Positions 1 through 6,998 are shown, counted from the stretch's first letter. The stretch is 9,613 nt of DNA from Ramlibacter sp. (GCA_026785815.1 JAJAZH010000157.1:1-9613); one strand, 5' to 3'. Program-made: numbers and translations. Notes: generated from the letters alone by a model not told the origin.

Positions 1-108
1 ATCGCCGGCCGGCCGGTCTACCTGGCGATGGCCATGGACGCTGACCACCGCCTCAAACTCAAGCCGCAAAACCTGCTGCTCAATCTGCCACTGGCCCGGC
101 TTTCGTAA
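1..108 (+). CDS. C-terminal end of an unidentified protein (partial)
   Basis: The first frame is open from base 1 to a TAA at 106-108 and encodes 35 residues, ending in LNLPLARLS. The gene starts outside the window. I do not recognise the family from this fragment, and it shows no diagnostic motif. It lies on the same strand as gshA, and its stop is followed 7 bases later by a strong hairpin. That spacing suits the end of a transcription unit and supports this being a real gene end rather than a chance open frame. A chance open frame of this length is still possible in DNA this GC-rich. Confidence 0.45.
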   Translation: MAGRPVYLAMAMDADHRLKLKPQNLLLNLPLARLS

Positions 109-115
109 GGAGCTC

Positions 116-145
116 GGCGCCGGGTTGCAAAACCGCGCTGGCGCC
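116..145 (+). terminator. Hairpin after the upstream gene; possible terminator
   Basis: GGCGCC at 116-121 can pair with GGCGCC at 140-145. Inside this stem, GGTT (123-126) pairs with AACC (131-134) and closes a GCAA loop at 127-130, which is a GNRA-type tetraloop. The two helices are separated by an asymmetric internal loop. It begins 7 bases after the TAA of the upstream gene and lies just before the putative gshA promoter. No T-run follows, so it is not a textbook intrinsic terminator. It could instead protect an mRNA 3' end or act in the gshA leader. Confidence 0.35.
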
Positions 146-155
146 CCGAAATCCC

Positions 156-161
156 TACAAT
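156..161 (+). promoter_or_regulatory. Putative -10 box of the gshA promoter
   Basis: TACAAT matches the sigma-70 -10 consensus at five of six bases and lies 36 bases before the gshA ATG. No good -35 box is found 16-18 bases upstream. TTGCAA at 125-130 is too far away (25 bases) and sits in the hairpin described above. If used, transcription would begin around 168 with a leader of about 30 bases. Confidence 0.4.
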
Positions 162-197
162 TCCGATGAGTATTTCCAACAGCGAAGGCACGGCCGC

Positions 198-1499
198 ATG
201 GTCCCCCACCTCGTCACGGCCTTGAAGGGCCCGATCAATGAACTCGAGCAGCGGGTGCTCGACTCGATGCCCGCCATCGAGCGCTGGTTCCGGCTCGAAT
301 GGATGGAGCACACGCCGCCCTTCTACAGCTCGGTCGACATCCGCAATGCCGGCTTCAAGCTGGCGCCGGTCGACACCAACCTGTATCCGGGCGGCTGGAA
401 CAACCTGACGCCCGAGATGCTCCCGCTGGCGGTGCAGTCGGCGATGGCCGCCATCGAAAAAATCTGCCCGGAAGCCAAAAACCTGCTGGTGATCCCGGAG
501 AACAACACCCGCAGCACCTTCTACCTGAGCAACCTGGCCCAGCTGCAGCGCATCTTTCACATGGCCGGGCTGAACGTCCGCATCGGCTCGATCGACCCCG
601 ACATCAAGCAACCCACCACCCTGGAGCTGCCCGGCGGTGGCACGGTGTTGCTGGAGCCGGTGGTGCGCAGCCGTCGCCGCCTGGGACTGAAGGATTTCGA
701 TCCTTGCACCATCCTGCTGAACAACGACCTGTCCACCGGCATCCCCGGCATCCTGGAAGACATCCACGAGCAGTACCTGCTGCCGCCGCTGCATGCGGGC
801 TGGTCGGTGCGGCGCAAGAGCAAGCACTTCCACAGCTACGAGGAAGTCTCCAAGCGCTTCGGCAAGCTGCTGGGCATCGATCCGTGGCTGATCAACCCGA
901 TGTTCAACAAGTGCGGCGAAGTCGACTTCGCGGAGGGCTCCAGCACCGGCATGGACTGCCTGCGCACCAACGCCGATGCGCTGCTGACCAAGGTGCGCCG
1001 CAAGTACAAGGAGTACGGCATCAACGAGAAGCCGTTCGTGGTGGTGAAGGCCGACAACGGCACGTCGGGCATGGGCATCATGACGGTGCGGGACGTCAAG
1101 GACCTCGACGACCTGAGCAGCAAGACCCGCAGCCGGATGGCGGAGAGCAAGACCGGCGGCCAGGTCGGCGAGGTCATCATCCAGGAAGGCGTGTTGACCG
1201 CCGAGCGCATCAACGAGGCCGTGGCCGAGCCGGTGGTCTACATGGTGGACCGCTACGTGGTTGGCGGCTTCTACCGGGTCCACTCCGAGCGCGGCATCGA
1301 CGAGAACCTGAACGCGCCTGGCGCCCATTTCGTGTCCCTCGCTTTTTCGGAGAGTACGCGCTTACCTCAGCCCGGGGAAAAGCCAGGCGCCAGCGCGCCG
1401 AACCGGTTCTACATGTACGGCGTCATCGGCCGGCTGGCGATGCTGGCCGCCAGCTACGAGCTGGAAGCGACCGACCCGGACGCCGAAACCTACGACTGA
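198..1499 (+). CDS. gshA: Glutamate-cysteine ligase, proteobacterial GshA type
   Basis: This enzyme joins L-glutamate and L-cysteine using ATP to give gamma-glutamylcysteine, the first and usually limiting step of glutathione synthesis in the cytoplasm. The 433-residue product matches the GshA family found in many beta- and gammaproteobacteria (PF08886/TIGR02049), which is unrelated in sequence to E. coli GshA. Family blocks seen include PVDTNLYPGGWNN (57-69), a central LLNNDLS block (173-179), the glycine-rich KADNGTSGMGI (284-294, resembling an ATP-binding loop) and a conserved C-terminal NRFYMYGVIGRLAMLAASYE. There is no signal peptide, as expected. The ATG at 198 fits the usual MVPHL start of the family, with GAAGG at 184-188 nine bases upstream as a weak ribosome site. 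kup follows 126 bases later. gshB, the next enzyme, is about 3.1 kb downstream. The gene appears complete and undamaged. Confidence 0.95.
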   Translation: MVPHLVTALKGPINELEQRVLDSMPAIERWFRLEWMEHTPPFYSSVDIRNAGFKLAPVDTNLYPGGWNNLTPEMLPLAVQSAMAAIEKICPEAKNLLVIPENNTRSTFYLSNLAQLQRIFHMAGLNVRIGSIDPDIKQPTTLELPGGGTVLLEPVVRSRRRLGLKDFDPCTILLNNDLSTGIPGILEDIHEQYLLPPLHAGWSVRRKSKHFHSYEEVSKRFGKLLGIDPWLINPMFNKCGEVDFAEGSSTGMDCLRTNADALLTKVRRKYKEYGINEKPFVVVKADNGTSGMGIMTVRDVKDLDDLSSKTRSRMAESKTGGQVGEVIIQEGVLTAERINEAVAEPVVYMVDRYVVGGFYRVHSERGIDENLNAPGAHFVSLAFSESTRLPQPGEKPGASAPNRFYMYGVIGRLAMLAASYELEATDPDAETYD

Positions 1500-1538
1500 A
1501 GCCGCCTGAGCGCAGTTGCTGCGCTGCAACACAACCCG

Positions 1539-1574
1539 TTGCGGCGGTCCCGCCGGGCGCACAATAGCGGTCCC
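1539..1574 (+). promoter_or_regulatory. Putative kup promoter with flanking repeats
   Basis: A -10-like CACAAT lies at 1560-1565, and a weak -35-like TTGCGG at 1539-1544 gives a short 15-base spacer. The octamer GCGGTCCC occurs twice, at 1544-1551 and 1567-1574, 23 bases apart and on either side of the -10-like box. The first copy is also part of a dyad, GGCGG at 1543-1547 with CCGCC at 1550-1554. The repeats could be a regulator site, or the dyad could help end gshA transcription. The hexamers alone are weak evidence. Confidence 0.3.
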
Positions 1575-1614
1575 AAAAGCAACGCAAACCCCGCCGGCCG
1601 CTGGCCGCGAAGAC

Positions 1615-1619
1615 GGGGA
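1615..1619 (+). promoter_or_regulatory. Ribosome binding site that fixes the kup start
   Basis: GGGGA lies six bases before a GTG at 1626. It favours that GTG over the in-frame ATG at 1539, which would add 29 arginine-rich residues absent from Kup proteins and would overlap the putative promoter. A short hairpin (CGGCC 1595-1599 with GGCCG 1603-1607) lies just upstream and could affect ribosome access. Confidence 0.6.
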
Positions 1620-1625
1620 CATTCA

Positions 1626-3494
1626 GTGCAAAGTTCGAAATCCTCTCTCACTGCGCTGACCATCGGCGCCATCGGCGTCGTCTACGGCGACATCGGGACC
1701 AGTGTCCTGTACGCCGTCAAGGAAGTCTTCGGCTCCGGCCACGTTCCGTTCACCCCGGCCAACGTCTACGGGATCATGTCGATCTTCTTCTGGACGCTGA
1801 CCGTGATCGTCTCGATCAAGTACGTGGTGCTGGTGCTGCGCGCCGACAACAACGGCGAAGGCGGCCTGATCGCCATGCTGGCGCTGGCCTCCCAGGCCGT
1901 CAAGGACAAGCCCCGGCTGCGCCAGCTGCTGCTGGCAGTCGGCATCTTCGGCACCGCGCTGTTCTATGGCGACGGCGTCATCACGCCGGCCATTTCGGTG
2001 CTGTCGGCCGTCGAAGGCATGGAGGTGGTTTCGCCGGCGCTCAAGGAATGGGTGATCCCGATCACGCTGGTGGTGCTGTTCATGCTGTTCGTGGTGCAGA
2101 AGCGCGGCACCGCCGGCATCGGCAAGTTCTTCGGGCCGATCACCCTGGTCTGGTTCGCGACGATCGCGGTGCTCGGCGTTTCCCACATCGTGCAGCACCC
2201 GGAGATCCTGGCCGCGCTCAGCCCGCACCACGCCGTGCTGTTCATGTGGCGCAATCCGGTCGTCACCTTCATCATCCTGGGCGCGGTGGTCCTGTGCGTG
2301 ACAGGCGCCGAGGCTCTGTATGCCGACCTCGGCCACTTCGGCAAGCGGCCGATCCGGCTGGCCTGGTTCATGGTCGCGATGCCAGCACTGACGCTCAACT
2401 ACTTCGGCCAGGGCGCCCTGTTGCTGGCCAACCCCGACGCGGTGAAGAATCCGTTCTACATGATGGCGCCGGACTGGGCGCTGGTGCCTCTGGTGGTGCT
2501 GGCCACCGCCGCCACCGTGATTGCCTCCCAGGCGCTGATCACCGGCGCCTTCAGCGTCACCAAGCAGGTGATCCAGCTCGGCTACCTGCCCCGGCTCAAC
2601 ATCCAGCACACCAGCGTGCGCGACACCGGACAGGTCTACATCCCGTTCGTCAACTGGGGCCTGTTCGCGGCGATTGTGCTGGCGGTGGTGCTGTTCCGGT
2701 CCTCCACCAATCTGGCGGCGGCCTATGGCATTGCGGTGACGACCGACATGCTGATCACCACCATCCTGACCTTCTTCGTGATCCGGCATGCCTGGAAGTA
2801 CCCGCTGTGGCTCTGCATCGCGGCCACCGGCCTGTTTTTCATCGTCGACTTCACGTTCTGGGCCTCCAACCTGCTCAAGCTGCTGGAAGGCGGCTGGTTC
2901 CCGCTGGCGATCGGCGGCGTGATCTTCACGCTGATGATGACGTGGAAGCAGGGCCGCTTCATGCTCAACGAAAAGATCAAGGCCGATGCCATCGACCTGC
3001 CCAGTTTTCTCGAAGCGGTATTCGTGACGCCGCCGACGCGAGTCGAAGGCACGGCCGTTTTCCTGACCGCGGAGCCGGGCACGGTGCCCAACGCGATGCT
3101 GCACAACCTCAAGCACAACAAGGTGCTGCACGACCACAACCTGTTCGTCACGGTCCGCAGCCACGAGGTGCCGTGGATCGGGATGTCCAAGCGGGCCGAG
3201 ATCGAGTCGCTCGGTCACGATTGCTGGCAGGTGGTGTTGCACTACGGCTTCAAGAACGATCCCGATGTGCCGCGCGCGTTGATGCAGATCCGGGACCGGG
3301 GCTGCGAGATCGATCCGATGACCACCAGCTATTTCCTGTCGCGCGACGTGGTCGTCCCCACCATCGGCGGCGGGATGGCCGCCTGGCGCGAAAAGCTGTT
3401 CGCACAGATGCACCACAACGCCAGCGGCGCGGCCGACTTCCTGCGCCTGCCGAACAATTCGGTGGTGGAGCTCGGCTCGAAAATCGAGATTTAA
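1626..3494 (+). CDS. kup: Low-affinity potassium uptake permease Kup
   Basis: Kup imports potassium across the inner membrane, in E. coli by proton symport, and is a constitutive low-affinity system. From the GTG start the product has 622 residues, the same length as E. coli Kup. Signature blocks are [13 protein letters not shown] (14-26) at the first membrane helix, RADNNGEGG (72-80), [12 protein letters not shown] (113-124) and [15 protein letters not shown] (226-240). About twelve hydrophobic segments fill residues 10 to 440. A cytoplasmic C-terminal domain of about 180 residues follows. The GTG start is supported by GGGGA six bases upstream and by the N-terminus beginning at the family's usual position. 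It lies on the same strand as gshA, but the 126-base gap with its own promoter-like elements suggests at least partly separate transcription. It ends 57 bases from the convergent Bug gene. Confidence 0.95.
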   Translation: MQSSKSSLTALTIGAIGVVYGDIGTSVLYAVKEVFGSGHVPFTPANVYGIMSIFFWTLTVIVSIKYVVLVLRADNNGEGGLIAMLALASQAVKDKPRLRQLLLAVGIFGTALFYGDGVITPAISVLSAVEGMEVVSPALKEWVIPITLVVLFMLFVVQKRGTAGIGKFFGPITLVWFATIAVLGVSHIVQHPEILAALSPHHAVLFMWRNPVVTFIILGAVVLCVTGAEALYADLGHFGKRPIRLAWFMVAMPALTLNYFGQGALLLANPDAVKNPFYMMAPDWALVPLVVLATAATVIASQALITGAFSVTKQVIQLGYLPRLNIQHTSVRDTGQVYIPFVNWGLFAAIVLAVVLFRSSTNLAAAYGIAVTTDMLITTILTFFVIRHAWKYPLWLCIAATGLFFIVDFTFWASNLLKLLEGGWFPLAIGGVIFTLMMTWKQGRFMLNEKIKADAIDLPSFLEAVFVTPPTRVEGTAVFLTAEPGTVPNAMLHNLKHNKVLHDHNLFVTVRSHEVPWIGMSKRAEIESLGHDCWQVVLHYGFKNDPDVPRALMQIRDRGCEIDPMTTSYFLSRDVVVPTIGGGMAAWREKLFAQMHHNASGAADFLRLPNNSVVELGSKIEI

Positions 3495-3520
3495 AGGCGC
3501 AGGGCGCAGGGCGGTGAATG

Positions 3521-3536
3521 CCGGCCGGGGGGCCGG
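3521..3536. terminator. Hairpin between convergent kup and Bug gene
   Basis: CCGGCC (3521-3526) and GGCCGG (3531-3536) form a perfect six-pair GC stem around a GGGG loop. It lies in the 57-base gap between two tail-to-tail stops, a position where bidirectional terminators are common. No T-run follows on either strand, so termination may be weak or factor-assisted. A tandem GCGCAGG-like repeat precedes it at about 3498-3511. Confidence 0.35.
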
Positions 3537-3551
3537 GGTGACAGGGCTCTC

Positions 3552-4505
3552 TTATTCCAGCTTGAGCCCGATCCGGCGCACCACCTCGCCCCATTTGCGC
3601 GACTGGGCCTCCATCTGGGTGACGGCGTCGGCAGCGGTGCCGGCGACGACGCTCTGATCGGTCGCCTTCAGCTTGTCGGCAATGGCCGGGTCGCGCAACG
3701 CGTCGCCCATTGCCTTGTTCATCGTGGCGACGACCCCGGCCGGCGTGCCGCGCGGTGCGAACATCACCAGCATGAACGAAGCGTCGTAGCCCGGATAGCC
3801 GGCTTCGGCGACGGTCGGCACTTCCGGCAGCAGCGGCGAGCGCTGCGCACCGGAGACCGCCAGCGCCAGCAGCCGGCCGCTGCGGACATGCGGCAGCACT
3901 GTCGGACCGGCCAGGAAGCCGCACGCAACCTGGCCGCCGATCACGTCCTGGGTGGCGGGTGCCGGCCCCTTGTACGGGATGTGCTGCATGCTGACCTTGG
4001 CCGCGTCCAGCAACAGCTCCATCGCCAGGTGGCCGGGGACGCCGGCGCCGCCCGACGCGTAGTTGAGTTTTTCGACCCGCGCCTTCGCCACCAGTTCACC
4101 CAGGCTCCTGACCCCGACCGCCGGATGGCAGACCAGCGTCTGGCTGAAGGTGCTGACCACCATGGCCGGCACCAGGTCCTGCGGCTTGTATCTGAGCGGG
4201 TTGTAGACCCAGGGATTGACGGAAGCGACAGTGTCGGTGGAGAACAGCCAGGTGTAGCCGTCCGGCGCGGCGCGCGCGACATCCGCCGCGCCGACGTTGC
4301 CGCCGGCACCGGGTTTGTTGTCCTGCACCAGCGGCTGGCGCAGCGCCGTGCGCACCGTGTCGCCGGCAATCCGCAGCACGATGTCGGTGGGACCGCCGGG
4401 CGGGAACGGCACCACGACCCGCAGCGGCCGCTCCGGCCAGCCGCCAGTCTGGGCCGCGGCCGCCGACGCGATTGCAGTCAGCGCCAATGCCAGGAATCGT
4501 TTCAT
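3552..4505 (-). CDS. Bug-family (TctC) periplasmic solute-binding protein
   Basis: The product has 317 residues, the usual length for the Bug family (PF03401). These are periplasmic receptors for carboxylates and related small molecules, related to TctC of the tripartite tricarboxylate transporters. Residues 1-18 form a Sec-type signal peptide (basic MKR, hydrophobic core, an AAAA stretch before Q19). Family blocks include PERPLRVVVPFPPGGPTD (24-41), DNKPGAGGNVGA (62-73), PDGYTWLFST (81-90), LNYASGGAGVPGHLA (147-161) and a late LPEVPTVAEAGYPG (226-239). The ATG at 4505 is chosen over ATGs at 4520 and 4535 because AGGAGA (4512-4517, minus strand) is six bases upstream and the signal peptide begins there. 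No TctA or TctB membrane genes are nearby, so it is an orphan receptor, as is typical in Burkholderiales. The ligand cannot be told from sequence. It runs opposite to kup and gshB and splits them. Confidence 0.9.
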   Translation of the reverse strand: MKRFLALALTAIASAAAAQTGGWPERPLRVVVPFPPGGPTDIVLRIAGDTVRTALRQPLVQDNKPGAGGNVGAADVARAAPDGYTWLFSTDTVASVNPWVYNPLRYKPQDLVPAMVVSTFSQTLVCHPAVGVRSLGELVAKARVEKLNYASGGAGVPGHLAMELLLDAAKVSMQHIPYKGPAPATQDVIGGQVACGFLAGPTVLPHVRSGRLLALAVSGAQRSPLLPEVPTVAEAGYPGYDASFMLVMFAPRGTPAGVVATMNKAMGDALRDPAIADKLKATDQSVVAGTAADAVTQMEAQSRKWGEVVRRIGLKLE

Positions 4506-4537
4506 GCCGGATCTCCTCATGCAGCGGATTGCCAAAG

Positions 4538-4552
4538 CTCGCCTCGCCTCGC
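4538..4552. repeat. Short tandem repeat (CTCGC)3
   Basis: Three perfect head-to-tail copies of CTCGC lie in the 96-base gap between the divergent Bug gene (start 4505) and gshB (start 4602). Copy number change would shift the spacing of any promoter elements here. With only three copies it may equally be chance in GC-rich DNA. Confidence 0.5.
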
Positions 4553-4601
4553 AGTGTCACAGGTTTTGTGCAACAGTACGGGCCAACTTCACCGCCGCCC
4601 A

Positions 4602-5561
4602 ATGAACCTGCTGTTCGTCGCCGATCCCCTGGAACTGTTCAAGATTGACAAGGACACCACCTTCTCGATGATGCGGGAGGCCCAGCGGCGCGGGCACCGG
4701 ATCGCGGCCTGTGGCCCTGAGCATCTGTTGTGGCGTTCCGGCGACGTGGTGCAGGCGGCCGTGCGCGAGATCCGGCTGACCGGCGAGACCGATCCCTGGT
4801 TCCTGGAGACCGGCACGCCGGTCCGCCCGCTGAAAGAGTTCGACGCCATCGTGATGCGCAAGGACCCGCCGTTCGACAGCGAGTACTTCTACGCGACCCA
4901 CCTGCTCGAGCAGGCCGAGCGCGAAGGCGCGCGCGTGTTCAACAAGCCGGCGGCGCTGCGCGACCATCCGGAAAAGCTGGCGATCATGGAGTTCGCCCGC
5001 TTCACCAGCCCGACGCTGGTCACGCGCGACGCCGATGCGGTGCGCGCCTTCCACGCCGAGCACCACGACATCATCCTCAAGCCGCTCGACGGCATGGGCG
5101 GGGCCGGCATCTTCCGGGTCAAGGCCGACGGCCTGAACCTGGGTTCGGTGACCGAGACACTCAACCGCGGCGGCGCCACCACCCTGATGGTGCAGCGCTT
5201 CGTGCCCGAGATCACGCAGGGCGACAAGCGGGTGCTGGTGATTGCCGGCCAGCCGGTGCCGTTCAGCCTGGCGCGGATTCCGCAGGGCAACGAGGTGCGC
5301 GGCAACCTCGCCGTCGGTGGCAAGGGTGTGGCGCAGGCGCTGACGGCGCGCGACCGCGAACTCGCCGCCGCGATCGGGCCGGTGCTGGCCGCGCGCGGAC
5401 TGCTGCTGGTCGGCCTGGACGTGATCGGCGACTCGCTGACCGAAATCAACGTCACCAGCCCGACCTGCTTCCAGGAGATCACCGAGCAGACCGGCTTCGA
5501 CGTGCCGGCGATGTTCGTCGATGCGCTGGAAGCTGCCGTCGCGACGCCCGCTACACGCTGA
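4602..5561 (+). CDS. gshB: Glutathione synthetase
   Basis: GshB adds glycine to gamma-glutamylcysteine with ATP, completing glutathione in the cytoplasm. The product has 319 residues, close to the 315 of E. coli. The N-terminal GSH-S domain (about 1-120) begins NLLFVADPLELFKIDKDTT. The ATP-grasp domain (about 124-310) shows the glycine-rich loop ILKPLDGMGGAGIF (158-171) and the metal- and nucleotide-binding TEINVTSPTCFQEI (280-293). The ATG at 4602 is the family's usual start. No Shine-Dalgarno sequence is visible before it, and an upstream open frame running back to about 3888 is only the shadow of the Bug gene. In several Burkholderiales I recall gshB being followed by PTS genes (EIIA, HPr, EI). 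That is not so here: its stop overlaps the convergent DUF1428 gene by 11 bases. Confidence 0.95.
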   Translation: MNLLFVADPLELFKIDKDTTFSMMREAQRRGHRIAACGPEHLLWRSGDVVQAAVREIRLTGETDPWFLETGTPVRPLKEFDAIVMRKDPPFDSEYFYATHLLEQAEREGARVFNKPAALRDHPEKLAIMEFARFTSPTLVTRDADAVRAFHAEHHDIILKPLDGMGGAGIFRVKADGLNLGSVTETLNRGGATTLMVQRFVPEITQGDKRVLVIAGQPVPFSLARIPQGNEVRGNLAVGGKGVAQALTARDRELAAAIGPVLAARGLLLVGLDVIGDSLTEINVTSPTCFQEITEQTGFDVPAMFVDALEAAVATPATR

Positions 5562-5898
5562 GCAGCATCTCGAAGCCGCCGTAGATCATCCGCTTGCCGT
5601 CGAACGGCATCTCCACGCCCGTCAGCCGGGGGTCCTCCATCGCCTTTTTCATGCCCTGGTCCCGGATGCTGCGCGATGGCCAGGTGATCCACGAGAACAC
5701 CACCGTTTCGCCGTCCTTGCGCTGCACCGCCATCGGGAACGAGGTCAGCTTGCCGTCGGGCACATCGTCGCCCCAGCACTCCACCACCGTGAGAGCGCCG
5801 TACTCCTTGAACACCACTGCGGCGGCCTGGGCGTGCTTGAGGTAGGCGGCGCGCTTGTCGGTGGGGACAGCGACGACGAAGCCATCGACATAGGTCAT
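5551..5898 (-). CDS. ybaA: DUF1428 family protein, YbaA-like
   Basis: The product has 115 residues and closely resembles E. coli YbaA (117 residues) along its length: YVDGFVVAVPTDK near the start, GALTVVECWGDDVPDGK (34-50), VVFSWITWPS (66-75) and MPFDGKRMIYGGFE (97-110). DUF1428 proteins have a dimeric alpha-beta barrel (ferredoxin-like) fold. Their function is not established, so none is assigned. The ATG at 5898 is chosen because AGGAGA (5904-5909, minus strand) lies five bases upstream and the family begins there; an in-frame TTG at 6006 would add a 36-residue leader not seen in the family. It is the last gene of the minus-strand run, 109 bases after yafJ. Its TAG at 5551-5553 lies within the end of gshB. 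Confidence 0.9.
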   Translation of the reverse strand: MTYVDGFVVAVPTDKRAAYLKHAQAAAVVFKEYGALTVVECWGDDVPDGKLTSFPMAVQRKDGETVVFSWITWPSRSIRDQGMKKAMEDPRLTGVEMPFDGKRMIYGGFEMLLSV

Positions 5899-5925
5899 GT
5901 GAATCTCCTGGGGGGTGAAAGAACG

Positions 5926-5944
5926 CGGTCCGCGTTTCGGACCG
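5926..5944 (-). terminator. Hairpin between yafJ and DUF1428 gene
   Basis: CGGTCC (5926-5931) and GGACCG (5939-5944) form a perfect six-pair stem with a seven-base loop. Read on the minus strand, the stem is followed by CGTTCTTTC, a moderately T-rich tail, so it could end the yafJ transcript 64 bases after its stop. It also sits 28 bases before the DUF1428 ATG, so it could be a leader element or operator. An overlapping dyad, CGCGG (5924-5928) with CCGCG (5930-5934), would compete with it. Confidence 0.4.
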
Positions 5945-6007
5945 TACCACTGCGACGAACGGGGCGCAGCGGAATCGACATCCGCCAGCGTACTCCTTGC
6001 CCCCAAC

Positions 6008-6772
6008 TCAGCCGGCGGCCGCTCCGTCGACGAACACCTTGAGTTCGCCAGCCGCCATCTGCGTCCAGCTCTCGTTGGTGGTCAGCGGCGCCGTCACGAC
6101 CACGGCGACCCGGTCCTGGGGCGTGGTGTTGCGCGCGAAGTCGATGCTCATGTCGTCGTCGGCCAGGTGGGCGTGCGAGAACGGGTGCTTGCGCTCGACG
6201 TAGAACAGGTTGGTGGAGCAATGCGTCCACAGCGCCTGGCCGTTGGACAGCATGAAGTTGAACGGTCCGTGCGACGCGATGCGCGGCGTCAGCTCGCGCA
6301 GGGTGAGCGTGAGCTCCTGCACGCTGGGCACGCCGGCATGCGACTTGGCCAACTCCTGCATCAGCCAGCAGAACGCCCGCTCGCTGTCGGTGGCGCCGAC
6401 CGGATGGAAATTGCCGTGCAGCCGCGGCCTGAAATCCTTCAGGTCGCCGTTGTGCGCGAACACCCAGTAACGGCCCCAGAGCTCGCGCACGAACGGGTGG
6501 CAGTTTTCCAGCGCCACCTGGCCCTGGGTCGCCTTGCGGATGTGGGCGACAACGTTGCGGCTGCGGATCGGGTAGCGGCGGATCAGTTCAGCCACCGGCG
6601 AATCGCAGGCCGGCTGGTGGTCGACGAAGTGGCGCAGCCCGGCGCCCTCGAAGAAGGCGATGCCCCAGCCGTCCGCATGGTGGTCGGTGCGTCCGCCGCG
6701 CTGCGCGAAACCGGTGAAGCTGAAGGTCACATCGGTCGGCACATTGCAGTTCATCCCGAGCAGCTGGCACAT
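6008..6772 (-). CDS. yafJ: Class II glutamine amidotransferase, YafJ type
   Basis: The product has 254 residues and matches E. coli YafJ (about 255) throughout. It belongs to the Ntn-type class II glutamine amidotransferases, in which an N-terminal cysteine releases ammonia from glutamine. Cys2 follows the initiator Met (MCQLLGMNCN) and becomes N-terminal on Met removal. Other expected blocks are GFAQRGGRTDHHADGWGI (21-38), VAHIRKAT (75-82), FAHNGDL (105-111, oxyanion Asn-Gly pair) and GATDSERAF (126-134). No synthase domain is attached, so the ammonia acceptor is unknown; in this family the physiological reaction is not settled. The ATG at 6772 is fixed by the need for Cys2. It lies one base after the stop of the CWC gene (TGACATG), implying translational coupling. 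The AGG in the upstream gene's last codons may serve as ribosome site. Confidence 0.92.
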   Translation of the reverse strand: MCQLLGMNCNVPTDVTFSFTGFAQRGGRTDHHADGWGIAFFEGAGLRHFVDHQPACDSPVAELIRRYPIRSRNVVAHIRKATQGQVALENCHPFVRELWGRYWVFAHNGDLKDFRPRLHGNFHPVGATDSERAFCWLMQELAKSHAGVPSVQELTLTLRELTPRIASHGPFNFMLSNGQALWTHCSTNLFYVERKHPFSHAHLADDDMSIDFARNTTPQDRVAVVVTAPLTTNESWTQMAAGELKVFVDGAAAG

Positions 6773-6773
6773 G

Positions 6774-6998
6774 TCAGGACCTGGCGCCGTCCTGCCGGGC
6801 GCAGCGCGCGCAGATGCAGCTCAGGCCCTGCTGTTCTTGCGGAATGCGGGCCAGCAGGTCGCGGCTGAAATCGACATGGGTGCACCAGCAGGCCTGCGGC
6901 TGCAGCCCGGTCGCACGCTGGATTTCCAGGGCGCACAGGTTGGGCTCGCCGCACACCGGGCAAACGGAACGATCGAGCAGGGGTAGCGGAGTGACCAC
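6774..6998 (-). CDS. Small cysteine-rich CWC family protein
   Basis: The product has 74 residues with eight cysteines, at 13, 16, 22, 37, 39, 61, 63 and 66. The CPVCG..N.C, CWC and CICARCA blocks match the Cys_rich_CWC family (PF14375) of small proteobacterial proteins. The paired cysteines suggest metal binding, probably zinc, but the function is unknown. The start is a GTG at 6998; an in-frame TAA lies four codons upstream, so it cannot extend far. No clear Shine-Dalgarno sequence is visible. It lies 52 bases after the CoA-transferase stop and one base before yafJ, and is very probably co-transcribed with yafJ. The 52-base gap shows no convincing promoter by eye, so transcription may read through from the CoA-transferase gene. 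Its size and cysteine spacing make it a real gene despite its short length. Confidence 0.85.
   Translation of the reverse strand: MVTPLPLLDRSVCPVCGEPNLCALEIQRATGLQPQACWCTHVDFSRDLLARIPQEQQGLSCICARCARQDGARS

Noticed and set aside
166..225. Small ORF of 19 codons (MSISNSEG...) overlapping the gshA start in another frame
   Set aside because: A leader peptide was considered, but it has no clear ribosome site, no run of regulatory codons such as Cys or Glu, and starts at about the predicted transcription start.
18..1328. 436-codon open frame on the minus strand, opposite gshA
   Set aside because: It is rich in His, Ala, Gly and Gln, matches no family I know, and lies wholly antisense to a well-conserved gene. 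Long shadow frames are expected in DNA this GC-rich.
1515..1530. GTTGC/GCAAC inverted repeat just after gshA as a terminator
   Set aside because: Only five pairs with a six-base loop and no T-run; too weak to call.
1623..3416. 597-codon open frame on the minus strand, opposite kup
   Set aside because: Its composition (His, Gln, Asp, Arg repeats) is the complement of a hydrophobic membrane protein, with no recognisable domain. Kup on the other strand explains the region.
2048..3517. 489-codon open frame on the plus strand overlapping kup
   Set aside because: It is a frame-shifted reading of kup with an Arg/Gly/Ala-rich composition and no family match.
3888..4601. N-terminal extension of gshB by 238 codons
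   Set aside because: The extension is antisense to the Bug gene and low in complexity. GshB proteins begin at the MNLLF position.
5899..6006. 36-residue extension of the DUF1428 protein from a TTG at 6006
   Set aside because: The family begins at MTYVDGF, which has a strong AGGAGA site five bases upstream. The extension has no family similarity.
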